Shown: piece by piece, positions 28,211 through 34,800 of the stretch
How the letters are laid out: every line of letters starts with the position of its first letter
How positions within the stretch are numbered: position 1 is the first letter of the stretch
Source: Oligoflexales bacterium
GTDB taxonomy: Bacteria; Bdellovibrionota_B; Oligoflexia; Oligoflexales; RGVZ01
Direction: 5' to 3'
Length of the DNA: 34,800 nt
NCBI GenBank assembly: GCA_947468665.1
Contig: CANILH010000028.1
Span: 1 to 34,800 of the forward strand
The notes under the pieces: generated by a model
Told to the model about the DNA's origin: nothing
What the model saw: the letters and a program-made list of their open reading frames with translations, nothing else
Databases searched by the model: none
Position numbers and translations under genes: made by a program

Positions 28211-28212
28211 TT
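28183..28212 (+). terminator. intrinsic terminator
   Basis: GGGGCCGG-cacaaa-CCGGCCCC then aaagcTTTTTT. Confidence 0.85.
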
Positions 28213-28336
28213 TTTGGCGCTTTTAACTGCCAGAAATTATAGGGCATTACCTGAGTTTGTAGTTACCTCTAAGCTTTTCCGGTGCTTTACCGATGGTCTC
28301 TATGCACGGGCACGATGCCTGGACGGAGGGACACGG

Positions 28337-29449
28337 ATGTTTAAAAAGCCATGCCTAATTCGCAACTCTAATAACCTCACGAAAAAGCTTTCAATACTAG
28401 TTTGCTTGTCCTGCGCGGCGCAAGGATTCGCCGAGGATGAGCAACGACTGTATCGAAGTGCTTACTATCTTGGACGAGGCGATACCGGACTCGCCATCGC
28501 CGATGATCAGGAAGCGGTGATGTATAACCCCGCCGGCATCGCGCAGGGCAAAAAAATTTATAAACGCGTGATTCTCGCAAGCCCAACAGTTGAATTCAGT
28601 GATGACGCGCGAAACCTCGCCAAGGAATTGCAAACCGACAATTCTGACGTCACTGGTGCCCTGAAAAAACGCGTCGGCAAAAACGAGCACATCGGAGCCT
28701 ATAACCTCACCGCCGTTGTGCTGCGCAGAGCGTCAATTGGTGTTTTTAACGGCGAGACCACTGACATTCTGATTCACAAAGCACCTGAGGCCGGAGGCCT
28801 TGAGGGAGTTAAAGCGCGCCTTGTCACAAGCAACGGAGCTGTTTTTGCAGTTGCTCAGGATTTCCTCAATCAAAGACTGCTGGTCGGCGGTAACATAAAA
28901 TACATGCACCGCGGTGAGGCTAAGCTTGAGGCTAACGTAACTGACGCCGACAAACTGAAGAACATGAAATCAAGTGACATGCTGGGAACTGGAACCGGCA
29001 CCAGCACCGACCTCGGCGTCATGTGGAAAATCCCCGGCCGCATGGAGGCCTCGATGGGCGCGACCGTCAATAACGTCGGCGGTACCAAGTTCACACCGAC
29101 GTCAGACAAGGCACCAGCACCCGCTGCTCTTAAACAGCTGGTCAATCTCGGTGTCGCTATCCAGCCAGGGACAAGATCCAGCCGCTTCAGACTGTTGGCC
29201 GAATACTGGGACGCTACCAACAACCTTAAAGAAAGCGTCTACAAAAAAACCCACCTTGGCGCTGAGCTTACCATCCGCGATATCGTCGGCGTGACCGGCG
29301 GCATGTCAGAAGGATGGACCAGCGGAGGGCTCTATATTGATCTTTACCTCTTGCGCATTGACGGCGGTATGTACATCCAGGAGATGGATGACCGCGTTGG
29401 TGTTCGTCCCGATAAACGAATTTTTCTCCGCGTTACAGCGGGCTTTTAA
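28337..29449 (+). CDS. predicted outer-membrane protein (FadL/PorV-like appearance), hypothetical
   Basis: Start at MFKKPCL with GGAGGG SD; signal peptide ending AQGFAED; YYLGRGDTGLAIADDQEAVMYNPAG; ends in F (LRVTAGF). ORF track start 28214 overlaps the terminator end region and is less likely. Confidence 0.7.
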   Translation: MFKKPCLIRNSNNLTKKLSILVCLSCAAQGFAEDEQRLYRSAYYLGRGDTGLAIADDQEAVMYNPAGIAQGKKIYKRVILASPTVEFSDDARNLAKELQTDNSDVTGALKKRVGKNEHIGAYNLTAVVLRRASIGVFNGETTDILIHKAPEAGGLEGVKARLVTSNGAVFAVAQDFLNQRLLVGGNIKYMHRGEAKLEANVTDADKLKNMKSSDMLGTGTGTSTDLGVMWKIPGRMEASMGATVNNVGGTKFTPTSDKAPAPAALKQLVNLGVAIQPGTRSSRFRLLAEYWDATNNLKESVYKKTHLGAELTIRDIVGVTGGMSEGWTSGGLYIDLYLLRIDGGMYIQEMDDRVGVRPDKRIFLRVTAGF

Positions 29450-29464
29450 TCAAGGAGGTTCAAC

Positions 29465-30178
29465 ATGCTAAGCCAAATCAAAAAGTTATTTTTTTCTGTT
29501 GCCCTTGCGCAGCTCGCTGCCTGCGGCGCCAATCCCTATAAAAACTACGAGAAAAAAGACCCGGCTGAAGACGCGACCGTGGCTCTGGAGGAGCATAATC
29601 CCAACAAAGCAATCGAGATCCTGACTAGTGCTCTCGCAGGCGATCCCGAAAACTGGGTCTATGTCTCAATCCTTGGCCTTGCCTATGCCGAGCGCGGAGG
29701 CATTGACGCGCTGACGCTGGCCCAAAACATGGCAACTAGCTCATCGAGTGCGTCGACACACGGCGTGACGTCACTTTTCTCGATTATGCCCGAGGCGACT
29801 GACAGCAATATTAGCGATGTGGACACGGCCCTGACGTACATGACCAGCATTCCCCCCGCCTCCCGAACGTCTGCCGACGTACTGAAAATCGCCATGTTTG
29901 AGACCGCGGCATTGACGCTGCGCACCAAAAAGTACGACCTTGACGGTGACGGAACTATTTCCCCCGCCGAGGCTCTTGCCATGTCGGGCGCTGACGCCAC
30001 AGTGATCCTGTCACAGCTGGCTGGCGCAGCAACTGCCTTCGCAAGCGGCAACTCAACCTCAGCCACTGATAAGGCTGCCGCGGCACAGGTAACAAATATC
30101 CAAAGCAAAATAGCCACTTGCCCGGGTGCAACGCAGTCCGATCAACTTAAGAATTATCTAAGCAAGACAGGCTGTTAA
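29465..30178 (+). CDS. predicted lipoprotein with TPR-like segment
   Basis: 237 aa; lipobox-like QLAACG, AIEILTSALAGDPENWVYVSILGLAYAERGG; 15 nt after upstream OMP gene. Confidence 0.7.
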   Translation: MLSQIKKLFFSVALAQLAACGANPYKNYEKKDPAEDATVALEEHNPNKAIEILTSALAGDPENWVYVSILGLAYAERGGIDALTLAQNMATSSSSASTHGVTSLFSIMPEATDSNISDVDTALTYMTSIPPASRTSADVLKIAMFETAALTLRTKKYDLDGDGTISPAEALAMSGADATVILSQLAGAATAFASGNSTSATDKAAAAQVTNIQSKIATCPGATQSDQLKNYLSKTGC

Positions 30179-30234
30179 TTCTCTGAGGTCGTTCTTGCGC
30201 CACGTGGAAGTTATGCAGTATATCTTTATGCATT

Positions 30235-31023
30235 ATGAGCATGCGTGACGTCCGCGGACGTGGAATTTTGGTTGCTATAAATGACATCGTCGGAGCGACG
30301 ATTCTCATCATGTGGGGCATCATACTTGGTCCGCTCGGGATCCTCCGCGGCACACTCTATTTCAGTAATGTTTTTTGGTACATCTGGATTCTCAGTCCTC
30401 AGGGACTGCTAAGCCGGTTTGTACGAGCCGCCATCGACTGGCGCCTTGGTAATTTTGACTCCGCGGTATTTCAGCTGGAATTCCTCGTCACACGGGTTGA
30501 GAACGCTTTAACGCGCCATCCCAAGTCACGCCACATCTGTATTGTTCTAGAAGACTTTTATACGCTTCTTGTCCGCGCCTATCTTCATGGCGGGCACATT
30601 GATGACGCCATGCTCGTTGTTTTGCGCGCCAAAAAAAGCCTGGATTGTGACAAACTACCTGAGCTCGCGAGGCTTGACGCCAAAACCGCCCATTTGGTCC
30701 GTGCGGGCCTTGCCGCCGGAAGACTTCTTGACGGCAGCGGACTCGCCACGCTTTACATAAAATCCCACGAGCCACCCGCGCAGCCTGCCAACTCGCCCCC
30801 AAAAAAACCAACCCTGCCGGCAGCACATGCCGCCAGACAAGGCGCTACCGCGTCGCCACGCTCTGGTGGCACTGGTAAAGGATACGCCCCCAAAGCGTCG
30901 GGCAAAATCATTCAATTCCCTACAATTGAGGCTATCCACGCCGCAAAGATTACAGGACGCTCGCCGACTTTGCCGCCCCCACCCGCTGGCAGCCCCACGA
31001 CACCTCCGGAAACTGACCTGTGA
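30235..31023 (+). CDS. hypothetical membrane-associated protein
   Basis: 262 aa; N-terminal hydrophobic segments, helical middle, Pro-rich tail; GTGA overlap with next gene. Confidence 0.65.
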   Translation: MSMRDVRGRGILVAINDIVGATILIMWGIILGPLGILRGTLYFSNVFWYIWILSPQGLLSRFVRAAIDWRLGNFDSAVFQLEFLVTRVENALTRHPKSRHICIVLEDFYTLLVRAYLHGGHIDDAMLVVLRAKKSLDCDKLPELARLDAKTAHLVRAGLAAGRLLDGSGLATLYIKSHEPPAQPANSPPKKPTLPAAHAARQGATASPRSGGTGKGYAPKASGKIIQFPTIEAIHAAKITGRSPTLPPPPAGSPTTPPETDL

Positions 31024-32054
31024 CATTGATTGACCTCCGCTCCGACACTGTTACCAAACCAACTCCAGCCATGCTCGACGCCATGTTCAAAGCAGACGTC
31101 GGCGATGACGTTTACGGTGAGGACGCCACCGCCAACAAACTGGAAGAGCAGGTCGCGGCCCTCCTCGGCAAAGAAGCAGGACTTTTTACGGCCTCCGGCA
31201 CCATGGCCAATCAGATCGCCATTCACGTCCATACACGTCACGGGGACGCAATACTGGCAGAGGAAGACAGCCATGTTTTCCTTTACGAGGCCGGCGCGGC
31301 AGCTGCACAAAGCGGTGTGCAATTTGATTTGATTCCCTTCGCCAGAAACTTCTCTGACGACGCCATCGATGAGTTCATCAAACCGGAGTGGATACATTAT
31401 GCGTCGACTAAACTTCTGGTCGTGGAAAATACTCACAACCGCGGCTCAGGCCGTGTGCTGAATCCCAAAGAACTCGCCCGCATCCATAAACGCGGCCGCC
31501 ATCACGGTCTGACACTCCACTGCGACGGCGCCAGACTCTGGAACGCTGCCCAGGCTTTGGACTGCTCCGAGAAATCTCTCGCTGATGGTTTTGACACGGT
31601 CTCCGTTTGCTTCAGCAAGGGCCTTGGAGCTCCTGTGGGAAGCGTTTTGGTAGGGTCCAAAGCCCAGATTGACCGGGCCCGCAAGATCCGCAAACGTTGG
31701 GGCGGCGGCATGAGACAGATAGGCTATTTGGCCGCCGGAGCTTTATTTGCTCTTGAGAATAACCGGAGCCGCCTAAAAGATGATCACCGCCGCGTTAAGA
31801 TGCTCTATGACGGCATCAAAGAACTTGAAGCGTCGGGACTTCCCGTCAGCACCAGCCTGCCTGAAATTTGGACAAATATTCTCTACTTTAAGGTCTCAAA
31901 TGGCGATAAAACCGCCGCTGAGCTGAGAGACGCGGGCGTTATCGTTAATCACCTGGGCCATGGCAAGCTTCGGGCCGTCACCCACATGCACATCGACGAC
32001 AACGCTGTCGGTCATACTCTGCTTAGTCTGCGCAGGATTCTCAGGAACTCCTGA
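31020..32054 (+). CDS. ltaE: low-specificity L-threonine aldolase (PLP enzyme)
   Basis: [69 protein letters not shown] lysine motif; GTG start. Confidence 0.93.
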   Translation: MTLIDLRSDTVTKPTPAMLDAMFKADVGDDVYGEDATANKLEEQVAALLGKEAGLFTASGTMANQIAIHVHTRHGDAILAEEDSHVFLYEAGAAAAQSGVQFDLIPFARNFSDDAIDEFIKPEWIHYASTKLLVVENTHNRGSGRVLNPKELARIHKRGRHHGLTLHCDGARLWNAAQALDCSEKSLADGFDTVSVCFSKGLGAPVGSVLVGSKAQIDRARKIRKRWGGGMRQIGYLAAGALFALENNRSRLKDDHRRVKMLYDGIKELEASGLPVSTSLPEIWTNILYFKVSNGDKTAAELRDAGVIVNHLGHGKLRAVTHMHIDDNAVGHTLLSLRRILRNS

Positions 32055-32167
32055 GGTAATTTTGCTTTCTCGCAAAAATATCCAAAAATCCCTTTTAATT
32101 CTGATCCTTTAGGTGCTACAATTTCGCCTCAGTGTTTACATGAACTATTTCGCGGGAGTTCGCGCAC

Positions 32168-33175
32168 ATGTCCATTCGCATTGGCATCAACGGTTTTGGT
32201 CGTATCGGTCGCTCCATTCTTCGCGCCGCCTTGGACTCTAAGAACGGAAAAGATTTTGAGATCGTACATATCAACGACCTGACTGATACAAAAACTCTGG
32301 CACATCTTCTCAAGTACGACTCCGTTCACGGAACCCTGAACGCCGACGTCACCCACGACGAGTCGAGCCTGACTGTTAACGGCAAAAAAATCACCGTCTC
32401 CAAAATCAAAGCCGTTCCTGAACTCCCCTGGAAGGACAAGAACGTCGACGTGGTGTTTGAGTGTACCGGTATTTTCACAAAGAAAGCCGACGCTGAAGGC
32501 CACATCAAAGCCGGCGCCCGCGCGGTTCTCATCTCCGCTCCGGCGACTGACGAGGACATCACGGTTGTTTACGGCGTAAACCACACCAAACTCGACCCAA
32601 AAGTCCACAAAATCGTCTCCAACGCGAGCTGCACGACCAACTGTCTGGCACCGTTTACCAAAGTCCTTCATGACGCCCTCGGAATCAAACGCGGACTCAT
32701 GACGACTATTCACAGCTACACCAACGACCAGAACGTTCTGGATCTTCCTCACAAAGACCTTCGCCGCGCCCGCGCCGCTGCACTTTCTATGATCCCGACA
32801 TCAACCGGCGCCGCTAAAGCGATCGCGCTTGTTATCCCAGAACTCAAAGGCAAACTCGACGGACTCGCGGTTCGCGTGCCGACACCAAACGTGTCTCTTG
32901 TGGACGTAACTTTTGAGGTGGCCAAGAACACCACCAAAGAAGACGTCAATAAACTCCTCAAAGACGCGGCCAATGGCCCTCTCAAAGGCATTCTTGGCTA
33001 CAGCGACGAGCCCCTCGTTTCTGTGGACTACAACGGCAATAACCTATCAAGCTGCATTGACGCGGACTCCACAAAAGTCCTCGACGGCAACATGGTTAAA
33101 ATACTTTCATGGTATGACAACGAAACAGGATTCAGCTGGCGTATGCTCGACATCGCTCGTTTGATGGCGAAATAA
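32168..33175 (+). CDS. gap: glyceraldehyde-3-phosphate dehydrogenase (type I)
   Basis: IGINGFGRIGRSILRAA, NASCTTNCLAPFTKVL, PTSTGAAKAIALVIPELKGKLDGLAVRVPTPNVSLVD, SWYDNETGFSWRMLD. Confidence 0.98.
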   Translation: MSIRIGINGFGRIGRSILRAALDSKNGKDFEIVHINDLTDTKTLAHLLKYDSVHGTLNADVTHDESSLTVNGKKITVSKIKAVPELPWKDKNVDVVFECTGIFTKKADAEGHIKAGARAVLISAPATDEDITVVYGVNHTKLDPKVHKIVSNASCTTNCLAPFTKVLHDALGIKRGLMTTIHSYTNDQNVLDLPHKDLRRARAAALSMIPTSTGAAKAIALVIPELKGKLDGLAVRVPTPNVSLVDVTFEVAKNTTKEDVNKLLKDAANGPLKGILGYSDEPLVSVDYNGNNLSSCIDADSTKVLDGNMVKILSWYDNETGFSWRMLDIARLMAK

Positions 33176-33177
33176 AA

Positions 33178-33205
33178 CGTCATCCTGAGCGAAGCGAAGG
33201 ACCTC
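33178..33205 (+). repeat. dispersed short repeat CGTCATCCTGAGCGAAGCGAAGGACCTC, copy 1
   Basis: 26/28 identical to copy at 33746-33773; complementary strand encodes the familiar spurious peptide RSFASLRMT. Confidence 0.85.
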
Positions 33206-33233
33206 AACGGATCAATTATCGACCGGAGAAAAC

Positions 33234-33635
33234 ATGGCAAAAGAAAAAGCGATCACCCTCACCCGCAAAGAAGTTATGGAATGGCTTGCGGAAGGCACCA
33301 AGGACTTCAAAGAAGCCGACATCCGCAAAGCCAACCTGATGAAGATTGATTTCACTGGGTGTGACCTGAGCGGCTGTAACCTCAGCTACAGCAACCTTAA
33401 GGACGCCAACTTCACCAACGCGACACTTAACGGCGCGTCACTGTGGAACGCCAACCTTGAGGGCGCCAACTTCACCAACGCGAGCCTGGAAGACGCAGAT
33501 CTCGACTACGCCAAACTCCGTGGCGCGATCCTGCTCAACGCGAACCTTCGCCGCGCGCATTTGCCTACAGAGCTGATCCCACGCGACGACATCATGGCGT
33601 CCGTGAACACAGGCTGTAAGGTCGGACAGCACTGA
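33234..33635 (+). CDS. pentapeptide-repeat protein
   Basis: 133 aa; A(D/N)LXX-type repeats: ANLMKIDFTGCDLSGCNLSYSNLKDANFTNATLNGASLWNANLEGANFTNASLEDADL. Confidence 0.92.
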   Translation: MAKEKAITLTRKEVMEWLAEGTKDFKEADIRKANLMKIDFTGCDLSGCNLSYSNLKDANFTNATLNGASLWNANLEGANFTNASLEDADLDYAKLRGAILLNANLRRAHLPTELIPRDDIMASVNTGCKVGQH

Positions 33636-33743
33636 CCCGTCATGATGACCTCACCCGTCATGATGACCTCACCCGTCATGATGACCTCACCCGTCATGAT
33701 GACCTCACCCGTCATGATGACCTCACCCGTCATGATGGCCTCA
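33636..33743 (+). repeat. 18-bp tandem repeat CCCGTCATGATGACCTCA, six copies (last with one substitution)
   Basis: Direct reading; units start at 33636, 33654, 33672, 33690, 33708, 33726; then runs into the dispersed repeat copy 2. Confidence 0.98.
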
Positions 33744-33745
33744 CC

Positions 33746-33773
33746 CGTCATCCTGAACGAAGTGAAGGACCTC
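33746..33773 (+). repeat. dispersed short repeat CGTCATCCTGAACGAAGTGAAGGACCTC, copy 2
   Basis: 26/28 identical to 33178-33205, same orientation. Confidence 0.85.
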
Positions 33774-33828
33774 TCAAATCACTTGTCAAACACCCGGTGT
33801 TTTGATTAACTCCGGGTTCTCTTCTTAC

Positions 33829-33900
33829 GGCGCTGTGGCGGAGTGGCTACGCAAACGATTGCAAATCGTTTCCACACCGGTTCGAATCCGGTCGGCGCCT
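33829..33900 (+). tRNA. tRNA-Cys (GCA anticodon)
   Basis: GGCGCTG/CGGCGCC acceptor stem, AACGA-TTGCAAA-TCGTT anticodon arm (GCA), ACCGG-TTCGAAT-CCGGT T arm, U73 discriminator as expected for Cys; no encoded CCA. Confidence 0.95.
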
Positions 33901-33910
33901 TCAGAAATTA

Positions 33911-34147
33911 TCAAGCACTTTTCCGAAGCTTCTCCAGACCCTCGACGATCAACATCCGCATGAGCGTCTGATACGGCAGTCCCTTTTTCGCGGCAATAAC
34001 TTTCAGCTCAGCGACAGTGTCCTCAGAGAGACTGATACTTGTTGGGAATTTTTTGGTTTTTTTACGTTTGTCGTAAGCCTTCTTAATCGCTTTCGCGTCA
34101 ATTTCGATCGTCTCATACGACTTCTCACTCTTCGCGTAGCTCGTCAT
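33911..34147 (-). CDS. CopG/BrnA-like small DNA-binding (antitoxin-type) protein
   Basis: 78 aa; basic N-terminus then FPTSISLSEDTVAELKVIAAKKGLPYQTLMRMLIVEGLEKL, typical of ribbon-helix-helix antitoxins. Confidence 0.65.
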   Translation of the reverse strand: MTSYAKSEKSYETIEIDAKAIKKAYDKRKKTKKFPTSISLSEDTVAELKVIAAKKGLPYQTLMRMLIVEGLEKLRKSA

Positions 34148-34218
34148 AGATATCGCGCTCCTTTTTATTCACTCCACAAAGGCAAATTTGGCCATTCCAT
34201 AGCCTCCCCTGCAATTAC

Positions 34219-34240
34219 ACTATAATTCACTATAATTCAC
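34219..34240. promoter_or_regulatory. tandem 10-bp repeat (ACTATAATTC) in probable promoter/operator of the antitoxin-like gene
   Basis: ACTATAATTCACTATAATTCAC; located about 75-95 bp upstream of the minus-strand gene starting at 34147. Confidence 0.35.
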
Positions 34241-34292
34241 TTTTTAAGCGCAAGCGCAATCCCCATCCCACGATGCTTTGCCCCAATTCCAA

Positions 34293-34799
34293 CTACCTCC
34301 CCACCGCCACCAGCCCCGCCCTGATTCCCGCCCGCTGATTGCACGCGAAACACAATAACCTCAGATTATCCACCGTCGCCCTCCCTCCTCTGGCCACCGG
34401 CACGATGTGATCGAAGTTGAGCCCACGACGTGTCCCACAGCATCGGCATACGCCGCGGTCACGCTTCCATACCAGATGCTTCAGGTCTTTTGAGATGTAG
34501 CGTGGATTACCTGATCGGCGACTCCTCAGCTCCGGCGCCGGAGTCAACTCTTCCGAGTTATGCGCTGCCCCCACCCGTGCGGCCTCCGCGCGGCGTTTGC
34601 CAAACTTTTTGGCCCTCAGTGCCTCGGCGCCGATCTCAGCCAATTTACCGAAGAGCTCCGCAAAACTCATGCCCACGGCCTCATGTCCGAGGAGAGATCT
34701 CACCTCGTCGAGCTTATCCCGCAGGTCTTTATCCATGACAAACTTCACCTCTGACTTATCGTCAGCAAGCGCTCTTTCACGCTCACGGGGCAAGGCCAT
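34293..34799 (-). CDS. HNH endonuclease-domain protein (5' end may extend beyond window)
   Basis: 168 aa; C-terminal WKRDRGVCRCCGTRRGLNFDHIVPVARGGRATVDNLRLLCFACNQRAG (HNH with CxxC pairs). Confidence 0.85.
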   Translation of the reverse strand: MALPRERERALADDKSEVKFVMDKDLRDKLDEVRSLLGHEAVGMSFAELFGKLAEIGAEALRAKKFGKRRAEAARVGAAHNSEELTPAPELRSRRSGNPRYISKDLKHLVWKRDRGVCRCCGTRRGLNFDHIVPVARGGRATVDNLRLLCFACNQRAGIRAGLVAVGR

Positions 34800-34800
34800 G

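Noticed and set aside
32129-32752. Minus-strand 207-aa ORF
   Set aside because: Antisense shadow of the gap gene with its strong codon bias.
33506-33751. Minus-strand ORF MTGEVIMTGEVI...
   Set aside because: Frame-open artefact of the 18-bp tandem repeat antisense to the pentapeptide gene; no independent coding support.
33636-33773. Possible CRISPR array
   Set aside because: Units are contiguous 18-mers with no spacers, and no cas genes are present.

Overview
The 34.8 kb window is densely coding and looks chromosomal: about 29 supported protein genes, one tRNA-Cys and no recognisable prophage, transposase or CRISPR array. Lineage cannot be fixed without a search; gene content is compatible with a Bdellovibrionota/deltaproteobacteria-like Gram-negative. 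Left part (mostly minus strand): nucleoside/BMP-type ABC uptake genes, a PilT/PilU ATPase, a divergent MraY-like transferase, then PP2C phosphatase - GYF-like membrane protein - TPR/beta-barrel protein in a coupled run. Middle (plus strand): aminotransferase, a TPR + outer-membrane-barrel protein translationally coupled to a YcgR/PilZ-like protein, HAD 5'-nucleotidase, a PEGA-tailed Ser/Thr kinase followed by a PEGA/proline-rich protein, coaE, type III glutamine synthetase, Ski2-like helicase, fatty-acid desaturase. Right part: envelope proteins, threonine aldolase, GAPDH, pentapeptide-repeat protein, tRNA-Cys, an orphan antitoxin-like protein and an HNH protein at the edge. Most interesting non-routine signals: (i) a candidate structured intergenic RNA at about 28.05-28.21 kb closed by a perfect 12-bp inverted repeat and ending in a terminator; (ii) two TPR/beta-barrel loci, one coupled to a PilZ c-di-GMP-type receptor; (iii) a dispersed 28-bp repeat flanking the pentapeptide gene whose shortened version appears to have expanded into an 18-bp tandem array; (iv) a long nested palindrome plus 56-bp-period direct repeats after glnN; (v) a 12-bp tandem array giving consecutive in-frame stop codons at the helicase 3' end. 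All homology calls are from reading motifs; no searches were run.
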